DNA of 64,000 nucleotides from NCBI RefSeq assembly GCF_008831285.2, contig NC_045145.1:20228040-20292039 (forward strand), given 5' to 3'. Made by a program: the position numbers and the translations under genes. Positions 1-13,100 of this stretch are shown here, piece after piece. Position 1 is the first letter of the stretch; the number at the start of each line of letters is the position of its first letter. This DNA is from Nymphaea colorata. Taxonomy: Eukaryota; Streptophyta; Magnoliopsida; Nymphaeales; Nymphaeaceae. A model generated the notes under the pieces. The model was not told the origin of the DNA. It ran no database searches and saw only the letters and a list, made by a program, of their open reading frames with translations.

Positions 1-2538
1 TTTGTTTACACCCTGTATCCAAAGTATGGTCGAGGGGTTGAGCAGGACGTTGCTTTGAGGTTGGGGAGGGCCATCAGGAGGGATGAAGTGAGAAACAGAA
101 TAATTGCGGACAACTTCGCTGGTGTTCCTTCTACAAACTCTTCCACCATCTTTCCTGTAAAGGGAAATGTTTATCCAGATGGGTATGCTCTCTCATTAGA
201 AGAGTCGTGTTTTATACTATAATCAGATGAAATTATGCGTTATGGTAAAAAATGTAGGCGTCTGTGGTTGAGGCCGAGCCAGGCCCTGGTGGTGTAAGCG
301 TGAAAACAACGCTTTAGTCACCAGCTAATCTTGGATGAGGGCCTCATCTTATGTCCGGCCTGTGATGCGGAGCTAGAATTGTTAAATTTTCTTGTTTCTG
401 CATGGTTTCCAGGAAGTATAAGCCCAAGAGAGGCTAGTATCAGCTTCCATCCCGCCTCAATGTCTGCATTACAAACTTATGGCAATAGCCTATTTGCACA
501 ACCAGTTGTGTGTTGACAACAGAAGAAGAGCTGGTGCGCGTTTGTCGAGTGGCTTATCGATTTCCATCCACTGTAACTAAATAAACCTAGAAAGATAGAA
601 GCCTGTAGTAATTGATCTTTGAGAAAGTTGCATGGTTCTCTGCTAGTTCTTTCTACGGTCTTTGCATGCAAAAGCTGTTTGCATATTGAATCTCTGTACC
701 GAAGGCCTATACTTGTCTCTAGTTGGCAGCACGAAGGAAATGGGTTAGTCTTTGTTCAGGAGAATAGTGCAACAAAATAAAGTAACTTATGTAAACTAAA
801 TTACATCTTTTCCGTGTGTGTGAGTGTGTCTATGTGTGTCAGTCCGGTGCTTGTACACCTGCACAGCCAAGTTATATCTCTAAATATCTATATTCATTCG
901 CTGAAGCACATGAATTTTGATTTCATTTGGCCAGGCAATGAACCCCATTAACAATTAAACTCCTTTTAAAACATTACAGAAACAGACATTCACTCCGGCC
1001 ATTTATAGCATAATTCTCTTGAACTTGTGCAGACTGTACTACATATCTATACTTGTCGGGAACCCTCCAAAACCCTATTACCTTGACATGGATACTGGAA
1101 GTGACTTAACATGGATTCAGTGTGATGCCCCATGCACCAGCTGCGCCAAGGTACATGCTTCTTTATGGATGATGTTACTTCTTAAGGAGTGGAGGAAGTA
1201 CTTTATTATTTTATAGAATCTGAACCTTTTAGCTACAAAACAAGTCAGTAAAAGGAAAATTCTGGTCTGCAGTGTCACCGCTAGATACAGGAAATGGCCT
1301 TAGACAACTGCTTCTTGTGCCGTTTGCCTCCGTTTTATTGCCTAGGAAAAGACATGCAAATTTCACGAATTATTGGTAACTTTGGTCTTCAATACTTCAA
1401 CTTATTAATGCACAAATATATACATATATATCCTTTTGCTTATATGAGAAAAACTTCTAAAAATGTCTAGATTTTATGTCAACAGATATTTATTCAGATT
1501 TTAAAAATTAAGGAATCTTGCTATCTTTGCAAAACTGCCCTTTGTGCCTGAGTAGAAAATGATGTAGAAGTATCAGAACATAAATTACTAGTCTTACTGA
1601 TTGGTATGTTTATTACAGGGACCACATCCTTTATACAGACCTTCAAAAGGAAAGATAGTACCTCCTAAGGACTCTCTCTGCATTGAGCTACAGGTGGACC
1701 AGAACCACAAGTACTGTGATGCATGCCATCAGTGTGACTATGAGATGACATATGCAGATCAAGGGTCATCTATGGGGGTTCTAACAAGAGATTCTTTGCT
1801 GCTTATGATTGCAAATGGGACCCTCACTAGAACTACTTTTGTTTTTGGGTATTGGCTTAGTAACTTGTCCTGCTGATTGATGCTAATATTTCCAGCAATA
1901 CTTTGACTTGCAACATGAACAAAATTAAGATGTTATGCTTGGATTTTGAAATGAACAGGTGTGCATATGATCAACAAGGTCCACTCTTAGTGTCTCCTGC
2001 AAAAACTGATGGAATCCTTGGGCTCAGTAATGCTAAAATTAGTCTTCCTTCACAGCTGGCTAGTCAAGGAATTGTCAAGAATGTGGTGGGCCATTGTATA
2101 TCAAGTGACATAAAAGCTGGAGGATACATGTTCTTTGGCGATGACAGTGTACCTTCATGGGGAATGAATTGGGTTCCAATGCTAAGCAATCCTTCACTGT
2201 AAGTTATTTTCATGTTAACTAGTTTAAGCAGCTGTTTATCCTTTCCACTGACTGAAAGAATTGTGGTTACAATCATGGGATGTGGTGATACATACAGGCA
2301 TTGGTTGACACAGGTTTTAGTCACAGTGAATTTCTGCCAGATGCTGGAGGCCTAAAATTTAAAAGTTGGTCGCTAAAAGGACTGTAAGTCATCACTAAGA
2401 CAACCATAACCTCGCAGCACCATAAGGCATAAACCATAACTAATGCCAATGTGGTGACTTCTTTTTGGGGACAATTTTTTAAATTTTATCCATTTGGCAA
2501 CATCTGATATCTAGCAGGATGGTATATGCATGTATGGG

Positions 2539-2575
<37 letters not shown>

Positions 2576-4693
2576 GCAGACACTCAGTGACAAGTATTAT
2601 AAAAGTTCACCTAGGGTGATCTTATAGTTTCTGGAATGGGTCTAAATCATCATAGAAATTTGTGTGATTCGAATTTTCATGGTTTTGGAGCAGACCATTG
2701 CAGACATGAATTTTCATGAAAGATATCTGATCTGTAAGGCGTAAGCATCTGATTTCATTGTTAATGGATTTCTAAGTTACTTTCTAGCATTGTTGCCGAA
2801 AAGGTTTGGATTCCTTATCTGTGTCTATTTTCTAACTTGTTTTTCTTTTATGTAGCAAATTTTATCATTCGGAGATCTTGAAAATAAGCATCGGTGGCCA
2901 ACAGCTTGATTTTAAGTTGGGAGACAAGTTCACCTCAGTGGTTTTTGACAGCGGTAGCTCGTATACATATTTCACAAATGAAGCTTATAAAAGTCTGATT
3001 GCTTCTGTAAGAATTTTCTTCTTCTTGAAACAAAAGCAACTATGAAATGCTTCCATATTGTTTTAATAAGCATTGATACTTTGGCAGCTGAAGTACATTA
3101 CAAGTAATGGATTTGTTCTGGATGAATCAGACACTACTTTGCCAGTGTGTTGGCAAGCTAAGGCCCCTGTCAGGTATCTTTTTCTCATACAAAACTATTA
3201 CAGGCATAAAGTATGATAACATATTTTGATACTATATGCTAACATATTTTTATACTATGACTAACATATTTTTACTACAAGGATGTGAATTAGTTGGGTC
3301 AGAATTGGCTTCATCAATCAAATTTGACCTGCTTCTCAGATTGGCTTTGAGTCAGGCATTTGTTGTGACGTTGTCTAATTTTAACTAAACCATCTTATCT
3401 TGCACTTCACATGATCTCTTTTGCCATGTTGAGAATTGCTTCTAGTTTACCATGAAACATGAAATCCACCTTACCTACACAACTGGTGATAATAAATCCT
3501 GGGCTTGCCACCATGCTGTGGATCAAGGTGCTGTTCAACCAGTACATGGCAGTCACTCCCACTGCATCAATTGACTGTGGTTGTGATATGGGGCATCCTA
3601 GTCAGTCCATTAGCCTTTAAATATCCAGGTTCTTGAATTTGAACATAACGACTTTGGAATTAAACTCTGATCCTACCAATTGTCATAATATGAAAGATGA
3701 TGGGTCCTTACGGGTGACCTTATATTGGTGTTTTGGTTTTTGGCTGGTTTTGATGGTTGGTCAAGTTTGAAATCAGGATGCTGTAGCCGCTTGTTGTCAA
3801 GCCTTTATTATTGCATCCAAACCAGTTCGGCTGAAAGAAAAAATATCTGAAAAGGTTAGGTGGGTCGCATCACACTCTGTCACTTTATTGTTATTGTTGA
3901 GTTGTCTTACTTGCCTAACTGCACTTGCAAATGGTGCAGAACCACGTCTAATCTTTGGGAACTGAAATTTCTAAAAGTTCATTTACCTGATGGTTGGTTG
4001 AATGGTCCCAATAAGTGGTGGCAACCCTTGCCATTCATGTGTTTCAGGTGCTTAAGGAGCCGATGCATGATAACATGATGGTCTTGCAGGTCTGTTGATG
4101 ACGTGAAACAGTTCTTCAAACCCTTGACCCTTCAGCTTAGCAAGAAATGGTTGTTTGGATCTAAAGAGTTCGAGATTCCTCCTGAGAGTTACTTGGTCAT
4201 AAATGTAAGGATTCTATGAATAGCTATTCTTTATCTATTGAATTGTTGGTTCCTTCATTGATCATTCACTGCTGATGCGTTGAAAGTTGAAATTACTGTC
4301 CACTTTCAATTTCTGACTGCACTTGAGGCTTCACCGTCTGAATGCAGGGGAAAGGCAATGTTTGTCTGGGAATTCTAGACGGGAGCAAAGTACACGATGG
4401 AAAAACATTTATTCTTGGAGGTATCCTCTTCCTTGTTTAAATCATTCATGACATCATTGCTTTTGAATTCCTTGCTTGATTTTTATGTCCTGTCTATTGC
4501 TGTTGTCTCTTCCATTGCAACAATTGGCATTTAGAAATATCTTACCAATTGACTTCTGTTCACTTAACTGAATGGTGCAGATATATCATTGCGAGGAAAA
4601 CTTGTCGTCTATGACAATGTGAAGAAAAGGATCGGATGGGTTGACTCTGATTGCTCCAAGCCCCCAAAGTTTAAGAGCTTCCCTTTTATCTGA
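1..4693 (+). CDS. Nucellin-like pepsin-type aspartic protease, 3' part (5' end outside the window)
   Basis: A1-family aspartic endopeptidase of the plant nucellin/ASP1-like group; members are usually secreted or membrane-linked. Exons read by hand: <1-182, 1033-1150, 1619-1848, 1959-2198, 2856-3006, 3088-3173, 4090-4204, 4348-4420, 4581-4693. All junctions are GT-AG and the frame stays open for 435 visible residues to a TGA. The first catalytic motif DTGS lies at visible residues 81-84 (after LVGNPPKPYYLDM). The second, DSGS, is at 288-291. Further family signatures are CAYDQQG, DGILGLS, GNVCLGILDG and the closing ILGDISLRGKLVVYDN. The start codon, signal peptide and any prosegment lie upstream of base 1. 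The reading frame is intact, so the gene looks functional. Its 3' flank runs into repeat-rich sequence. The family call is firm; the exact orthologue is not decided. Confidence 0.93.
2540..2570. repeat. (GA)n microsatellite in a protease intron
   Basis: A pure GA dinucleotide run of about 15 units inside the 2199-2855 intron of the aspartic protease gene. Confidence 0.9.
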
Positions 4694-6245
4694 GTCTTGA
4701 TGGTGGTGAAGATAGCTGATGAATTAGTCATAAGATTATATGCAAGTTCAGTATGACTTGTTCTATCATTCCCACTGACTGATGTTGTGCTTTGTCTCAT
4801 GAGGCTCCATTTGTTGGAGCTTCTGCAGAGTCTTATACGAAATCACTAGGTAATTAAGATGGCAAATATTAAATCGCCTGTGGAGCTCTTTTCATAAATT
4901 ACATGAATATTTCCTTAAATCATTTTGTGTTCCAGTGGGTTTTGTCTCGAACGTGTGGTTTTGATTGTTGCGTCATCCTTGATGAGTGAATTACACAAGG
5001 TTATTATTCTGCGGCAAGTAATGACAGCGTAGCGAATGCATTGTAGTATGCAATTTTTTCCAACTTTCATGAGAAAATGAGGGCCTTGCGTTAAGCAATA
5101 TATAAGCGGGGTTTTGAGCCGTCTGATGGGGCGTCAGTTTATCCTGATATTAAAATGGCATCATCATTGTTAATATGTTCAGTTTTTAGATTGGGAAAAT
5201 TGAGATTTTTGTTATCTAGAATGACCGTCACGACAAGATTCTGGACGGAAAAAACAATCCCAGTTAATATTCATTCCCTCGTGTTTCCACGCGTCTAAAA
5301 CTCTTTGCGAGGAGATTATTTCCCCCATAACCGTGACACTGACCCCCTGGAACTGAGATCTGTTCAGTTTATGTACACCCAGTCTCACTAAATTGATCCG
5401 TATGGGCATTGTTCCGAATTTTCACTACCAAAAGTTGGTTCCTAATTCATTTCACGGAAGAAGTAGCCACAGTTTTTTCTTGCTACCAAGGGTACAATAA
5501 GTTCTGCAGAATTTTGTCCAACGGGCTTCAGTGTCGGAAAAAATGAAAATGGGCATGCTGGTTTTGAATAATGGGAAGCATCGACACACTCCCTCTCCCT
5601 CCCTAACTCAGAAACTGAGACGTGAGAGCATCAACACACACAAAATTGGAATTGGAAAAAATTGAAATGAAAATGGGCATGCTGGTTTCTGAGTCATCAC
5701 ACACACACCAAAATTGGAATTGGAAAAAATTTTTCCATTCCATTTTTCCATTTCCTATATTTTCAGAAATATATTTCCAGAAATATATTTCCAGGCCATC
5801 AAACGGCCCCTAACTTCAGTACGAGAACAAAGAAAACCACGTCAATATCGTGAACTTTTGTTCACTGATTTCTAGACGCAGAAAAATCACGACATTTGTT
5901 AATTCTTGCTATCGTCACTGCATATGTCAAAGATTTCTCGCTTTAAAATTTCAGTCCTCTTCGTCTTTCCTTTGCGTCTTCATTTTGTGTTAGAAGCTAG
6001 ATGGTGAAGTTTGATTTGTTCTTACCAGGCTACCAGCTCCCACAGGAAACTTTATAAAGTTTTTTCCCGTTCCTTTCTATTGGATATGTACGGCTAAACA
6101 AATATATTTTCATCAATTATTTTTCTTTTTCTTTCCTTCTTATGCAAACAGTTTATTTATTTATTTCCCTTCTTCTTCAATCGTTCTCTCTCTTTTCTTC
6201 TTCTTTTCATCCTTTCACACCATTTCCTTTCCCTCGATCCAAAGA
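4694..6245. other. Intergenic region between the protease and the ATR3-type gene
   Basis: The first few hundred bases are the likely 3' UTR and downstream flank of the protease. The middle holds the repeat at 5520-5815. The last 130 bases are a strong pyrimidine tract (6110-6240, rich in TTTC and TTCTTC) leading into the coding-like block at 6246. I see no convincing gene here. Confidence 0.6.
5520..5815 (-). repeat. MITE-like repeat with internal direct repeats
   Basis: The right edge reads, on the minus strand, GGGGCCGTTTGATGGCC, a common plant MITE-type terminus; a similar terminus occurs near 62512. Inside, the phrase AAAATGGGCATGCTGGTTT occurs twice (about 5543 and 5669), and AAAATTGGAATTGGAAAAAA occurs twice (about 5641 and 5709). 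No target duplication was found, so class and exact limits are unsure. Confidence 0.45.
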
Positions 6246-6455
6246 TTGCATCAGGATATTGAAAATACAGCCAAGTCAATCAAAAAGAAAAGCCCAGAGT
6301 GGTCCATAGGGCCGTGCGCCACCTATACAGGTAGGCATGTGATCGACGGAAACGGGAAGGCCATTGAATCCCCTGACGCAATCGCCTACGCTTGCGAGGG
6401 TCTCTCCAAATATTTTACTTCGTCACGCCGGTGGAATGATTTTTGTATGCCATTT
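6246..6455 (+). other. Unidentified coding-like block, possible orphan exon
   Basis: An open frame that looks like real protein sequence (for example PEWSIGPCATYTGRHVID and SPDAIAYACEGLSKYF). It is preceded by a long pyrimidine tract ending in AAAG and followed by a possible donor, GTATGCC, near 6445. No neighbouring exon could be linked to it. I do not recognise the family. It could be an exon of a short unknown gene, a relic, or chance. Confidence 0.3.
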
Positions 6456-7074
6456 TTCTTACTAAATCTGTTCTTTAAATCTAAGTCAACTGGTTTAGAA
6501 TAGGGGTAGGTGTCCCTACAGTATTCTTTCTTTGAACCCGGGGTTTGCTTTCAAAGCTCTCATTGGTGGTAGAAATTTATAATTTTAGCTGACTGCTGAT
6601 TTACGAATTTAAGGTCCCTTTTATGCTTATAAATCCTAAATTAAATGCAGAAAGTCATACTTGAATTTTATGCATTTTGAGATACAAAAGTTTACAAATT
6701 TATAATGTAATTCATGCATTTTTGAAACGAAAAAATTATAAAAATCTCAAGTTGGAGCAACCAAATGTCACCTTTAAGATTTTTTTTTTTTCAGTAAATT
6801 ATTAGTCAACGTTGTCGCGGGGTGAATTTCAATTTTAACTCGTAAGTGGATCCAAGAGAGAAATTATACGATCCGAAACTCAGATCCAGTGTGGCGTTGA
6901 GCTTGATTCCATGGCCCCACGTGTACTTTCGTTTATGTACCTACCCGGCTCCGAAGGTTTGAAGTGCAGTAAGAGCTTCATTCGAGGTTTGTCGGCAACC
7001 GCAACCGTCGTCACCATCCTCAACGTGTTTGACGAAATGCGTCAGAGAGGCGGATTGCATCTTAGCCGACCTCC

Positions 7075-7083
7075 TATATATAA
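7075..7083 (+). promoter_or_regulatory. TATA box candidate for the ATR3-type gene
   Basis: TATATATAA lies 62 bases before the start codon at 7145. This would put transcription start about 30 bases downstream and give a leader of roughly 30-40 nt. The position is plausible, but only sequence supports it. Confidence 0.5.
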
Positions 7084-7144
7084 CGTGTTTCTAGCTTCTT
7101 ATGTTATTTGGTCGTCCATTGTCCAATAGAGGGTACCGCTGGCG

Positions 7145-10090
7145 ATGACTGAGACGGGCATGGAGAACGAACAGAGGTTGCTGATTCTCTTTGCCACGCA
7201 GACGGGGAACGCGCAGGACGCCGCCGAACGCGTCGAGCGCGAGGCCCGTCGCAGGTCGTGCCGTGCTGCTGTTCTTTCTCTCGACGAATTTGAGGCGGTG
7301 AGCGGCTGTCTCCTTTAAATTTTATTGTAATTGCATCTGCATGGAAGATTTTTCTGTTTTCTTGCTTACCCACCTGACTGATGTCCCATTGTGTCTCTTT
7401 TTTCCAGAAACGCCTATCAGACGAGAAGGCGGTATTCTTTGTTGTTTCCACTACTGGTCAGGGTGACACGCCGGATTCAATGAAGGTTGGGCTTGTTGAC
7501 CAATGTCTAAAAGTTTCGATTTTTCCTGGAAATTTTATCTCTTGAATGGTTATGGTTTCTGTAATTTTCAGGAGTTCTGGAAGTACCTTCTGCAAAGAAA
7601 TCTAAGCACGCAATGGCTAGAAGGTGTCTGTTATGCAGTCTTCGGGTTGGGCGACTCTGGATACCAGAAGTATAACGTAAGTTTCCTCTTTCATTTGCAA
7701 TAGTTAATGGCACTTTCTTCTTGATAGTCACTTTAATAGTTGTTTCTGCTGATGTTTGTAAGTAGATATGGTGGACAGTATGCTATCTTGTTGGTATCTA
7801 TAAACGCATTCTCATTGTTGCCACATTGATAGCGACTACTGGAATATTCAATGGATCGCTAGCTGCATTTTATTGACAAAGCCAGCGTCAAGTTTTGTTA
7901 GGATTTAATTACATCGCCTGTCAATGAAATAGTCGAAATCGTTATGGTCGAACATCTGTTACACAGATTTTGTCAATTGCACTATTGTCATCATTGGAGT
8001 TACGTCAATCTTGATCCAATTTCTGTTTTTCTAAAGTAAACATCCTTTTAGGGGCTTCTGGTGTTGTTTTACGATTTCTTCCTTCGTTGTAGATGGTCGC
8101 AAAGAAGCTTGACAGAAGGCTTGCAGACCTTGGCGCCCAGCGAATTATTGAAAAGGGTCTTGGAGATGATCAACACCGTTCCGGGTATGAATGTATTTTA
8201 CTCAAGGACCTTGTTGATGTTTAGAAGCGATTTACTCCTTCGTTTAGTCAGCCACCTGCTCGTCAAACTATTCCACTTCATACGCTCGTAGCAGGAGATT
8301 GATACCTTGATCTTATTTTCTACTTGTTGCAATGAAACAGTGACACCTAAGAATAACTTTGTAAGAACATGGAAGTGTCCGACTGCTAATCATCTAACTG
8401 AATGTCAATTATTTGGCATGAGCCTAATTGACTTGTGAAACCGTGAAAGATACTATCATGCTTGTTACGCTCGTATTCCTTAGCTCCTGTCTTATACATA
8501 GGCACATGAAAATGCACACATTCATATTCTAGTGAAGGAAGTTTCATGTGATACACGTACCATGTAATGGGCCTACCAGATCATACACTGTACACTGAAG
8601 CACTTGGCTTTCTTGCGTTTCAGAACTTCCATCTGTGCCACGTGTGTATGATGTGTTAATTCCTTGCACGTATTTAAATTATATACCTTTTCTAGTTTCC
8701 CTATGCATAGTTTGTGTCAATATTCACATTTCTTTTCCTTAACCATTTTGCTGTTTTCACCAAAATGGAGTGAGAGTAAACATGAAACAAGACATTTTCT
8801 GGATTTATGTGGCAGTTACGAAGCTGCTCTCGACCAATGGTTGGCATCATTATGGGCATCAATGGAACATAGATTTCCTATGTTGTTTGACAGTAGTGTA
8901 CAGATTTTTGATCCCAATGTCAGAGTGTTAGATCCTCCTAAATATAAGATTTTCTACCACAATGATGATAAAGTGGAGAAATCCATTTCAAAAAACTCAG
9001 GTATATCTCTTATGCTTCTTCTACACGACATTCCTCTCTCTCTCTCTCACTGTGTGTGTATAATGTATATACATATATATGAGTGTGTGTGTGTGACAAG
9101 TTGATTCAATACTCCACTAAATCTGACTCCATTAATGAACTTGAAAGGCTCAAAATATAAGTTTGAAAAAGAAAAAATGATTGTGATCCTGTAACACCCT
9201 AAAAATTTAGTCTCGTATTGTAGATTGTGGGAGATTTTCAAGGGCTTATGAAGGGGGTTATTGAATAGTTGGTTGTCCTAGTTCCTAGCCTTTTTGGGGT
9301 TAGAACCAAAAACTACTAGGGGGCGGGTTGGGATCCGCCGAACCGGGGATTCAAGCCCAGGAGTGGGTCGGGTTGTTACAGTGGTATTAGAGCCGGTTCA
9401 ACACTCGGACCTAGGGTCCCACACGTGCGGACGCGTGTGCCTTAAGGGGGGTGGATTGTAACACTAAAAAAATTTAGTCTCATATTGAAGATTGTGAGAG
9501 ATCTCAAGGGCTTATAAAGGGGGTCACTACATACTGGTTCCTAGCCTTTTGGGGCTAGAGTCGAAACTGCTAGCGGGTGGGTTGGGATCCGCTGAACCAG
9601 GGGTCCGAGCTCAAGAGTGGGTCAGGTTGTTACAGTGGGCTCAAAGAGCCGGTTCAACACTTGGACTTAGTGTCCCACATGTGTGCCTAAAAGAGGGTGG
9701 ATTGGTCCCGTATTGAAGATTGTGGAGGATCTTCAATGGCTAATGAAAGGGATTATTGAATAGATAGTTGTCCTGGTTCCTAGTCTTTCTGGGGTTGAAA
9801 CAACAAAATGGTAGGGGACGGGTTGGGATCCGCCGAACCAGGGACCCGAGCCCATGAGTAGGTCGGGTTGTTACAGATCCAATGTTGATTTTTATGACCA
9901 CTCAATTTTTGATGGCTTAAAATGATTTAAAACCATTGATTTTTACTGCTCATAGAAAGCAAAAACCAATCAGTGCATCAAATTTCAAAATTTTTTTTGG
10001 ACCCCATAATCCACGAAATCAGATTTCAGAAAACCAGCTGGAGTTTGGCCAAACTGCCTGAACGGTTATAAGTGGAGTGCCCCCAAAGAT

Positions 10091-10124
<34 letters not shown>

Positions 10125-13100
10125 AACAAGCAAGCACACAGTGCATCTATGCATTGTCGCTGTGTGTTGGGTGCACTTGCAACTTGCTGATATTGGAAAC
10201 CATTTACTGCACCTGTGGGGGCACTACATTTAATATGGGTCACCAAATCATGCAAGGAATCTATTTCTCTGGATTGAATTAGTGTGATTACGGATGCCAA
10301 TGTTTCCTGATGTGTTGTTTATGACTGTACTTGAATATAAATTGTGTGACTTCATGTCATGTATGGGGTTGGTTCTTATAGTAATCGAATGATCAAATAG
10401 TTTAATTATTTAAAATTGATGTGATTGTTTCAGAATTCGAGCACTTGAGAGAAGCACGCTCATTAGTTCATGGAAAGTTTCATCCTGCTAACAGCACACC
10501 ACACAGTTATATAGAAATGGTATGATTACGTGCACTATTATCTATTTGATTATTTCAACAATAAATACAAGACATCATTCTCCGATAATTTTAGCCATGT
10601 TTTATTCCAATAGTGCTGTCAGAAAAGATTGGCATACATTCCATCATTGTTGATTGCAGACTTTTGGCTTCACTTTCATTTGTTTGACTTCTATTAGAAC
10701 TTTGCTTTAACCTTCTTATCTGGACTCTTTTCTTGCTTGGTTGAGTTTCATGTCTGACTTGTAGACACAAATCGAAATCTGATTAAACTCATGCTGCATA
10801 GCATATATTGAAAATTAGTCCTACCAATTTATGCCCTTCCCTGCAAGGCATGATGAACAGCCTTGAACCAAAAGGTCAGATGCTGGATCTCTCAGTTCTG
10901 TCCTTGTAAGCACATCGAGGATCGATGTAAATGCAAACATTGTTTCTCTCTTATGTGCATCCTTGTTTTATCATTTATTGTGCATGATAGCTAATATCTT
11001 TTTATGGATTGTTTGTCTTGTTTCTACATGTGAAGACAACAAATAGCCGCCTCACAAATGCAGAAAGTGACAGGGACGTGCGACATTTTGAATTTGAAAT
11101 TCTTTCATCTGTAAGTCCAACCTATCTTATGCATGATTATGGCTAGATTGTGGTTTGAGCTTTAATATCAAGCTTCTTGTTTCTCTTGGTTCTAAACTAG
11201 GGGTTCAAATAAACTGTCTTTGGCTCTAAGTTTTTTTTTTTCTTGTTTTCCATCTGTTCAGCTTCTCTTAATCCTCTCTTGCACCCATTTTTCAGATTGT
11301 CCAGTCACTATGATATTCAATTTAATGATGTTGATCTTACGATGGTTTCTTGGTAGGATATAAAATATGAAGTAGGTGATATTCTTGAGGTTCTCCCAAG
11401 TCAAAATCCAGATGCTGTGGATGCCTTTATATGTCGGTGTAATCTGGATGCTGATGCTTATATAACGGTAATTATGAGCTCATTCACTATTTTCTTTTTT
11501 GGGATGGTTGACAGAAAATGGGTTAAATTATATAGCCCTTTTTTCCCTTTTCCCAATAATATATCTTTTCTAGGTTTGTCATGCTACTCAGATGTTTTAC
11601 CTTTTATGGACAAAGTCTGGTAAGAAATGTTTTGCTCGAAGACTGTTACTTCATGTCCTTTTAACAACAAATTGTTATGTCAATCTTGTTGCCAAGTAAT
11701 CACATAGGCTGTGAAGTGCTCAATCCTGTGGTTTGATGCTATCTGTTAATGTAATTTGGGACACTGTCCATGTATAGAAAAATTTATGAGCAATTGTTAC
11801 TTCAGAAAAACATGGAAATTTTCCATTATACACAATCTTTTAAGATGTCTGAGAAAAGTGCTTTTCTGAAATATCGTGATGGAAACCTCACAAAATGCCC
11901 AACATTGATAGAGGTGATAATGATTCTTATTTAAGAGTATTTTGGCTAAAGCTTGGCTATAAGTGATACGAAGCATTCAAAATGTTTTTGGTTTTTAAAT
12001 TTCCTGAGCTACAGAAAGTGGTTTATCTCTTCCATTTTTATTTGAAATTGGAGCTTGCATGTAATAAATGAATGTTGGTGGTTCTGTTTCTGTTAGGCTT
12101 GACCGTGATAATGATCTTTTGGTATCCTCTTGATAAAAGACTTAAGACTAATATGAATCTTTCTTTCCTGCAATGATTAGATGAGTTATTTTCAATCGGA
12201 ATCAAATTAACTTTCTTGGCATAAAACTTTGGAACACCAGTATATTTTTTTCTTTTATGCTAGTTGTTTTGGGATTGTTCATTTTTGTTTTGACAACTTA
12301 CTGTATTTTCTCTGCCATGAAATTCTTCATTCTAATGGCTCCATCTGTTTTTGACAGATTACTCTGAAAATTAGTAAAATTTTAATGTTAATTCTTTTAG
12401 GTGCACAATGCTGATCCAGGAAGGGGAAATCTGGCTCATTTGGAGAACTTCAAGAAGCCTGTTAAACTGAGAAAATTTGTGGACCTAACAATGGACATTG
12501 CTTCAGCTTCACCTAGACGTTACTTTTTTGAGGTAAGATACCTTCATCAAAGTTTTGACCTTATACCGTATTTGGAAAAGTATGGAAGTTGGCTGGCTAC
12601 TCAGTATGATTCGAATCATCCTTTTTCATCTCTAAGTCAAACAGATGTACATCTATGTGATTCTTAAGATGTTTAAACAGAGGGGAGACACATCTTAAGC
12701 ATTCATGTCAGCTTACCTTTATCTTCATTTAAGTGAAAAAGAAAGGGGGCATTGTTACTTAGCATGGGAACATGATGGTACTTGTATGTTCCTTTTATAA
12801 TTCGTCAAAACGAGATTATTAATTGTATTCGACTTATTATTAGACTCAAAAACCAGAAGCAGCAAATGTATAGGTGAGTAAAATCTGTAACAAATTGAAG
12901 CAGGAACCCAGAAAGTTTAGGAATCCTAGAGAAATGAAATTTTAAGGCATAGGAAGTGGATAGAATTGAAAAAAATCAAACTTTATGAACCAGACTCTTA
13001 CTACTTAGGGTGCTTATCATTGCAACTTACCTGCAGCTTCGTTCTGATTATTGGAAAAAGATTATGTTTTGACATTCTAAAATTTTGGTGCACTATGTTA

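Noticed and set aside
331..516. Short open frame in the first protease intron
   Set aside because: Lies wholly between clear splice sites (183-1032), and no homology is recognised.
6911..7129. Open frame just upstream of the ATR3-type start
   Set aside because: Most of it lies before the TATA box, so it is probably not in the transcript; no recognised domain.
9190..9875. CRISPR-like or satellite repeat
   Set aside because: The units are LTRs with a primer site, a purine tract and a target duplication, in a plant intron.
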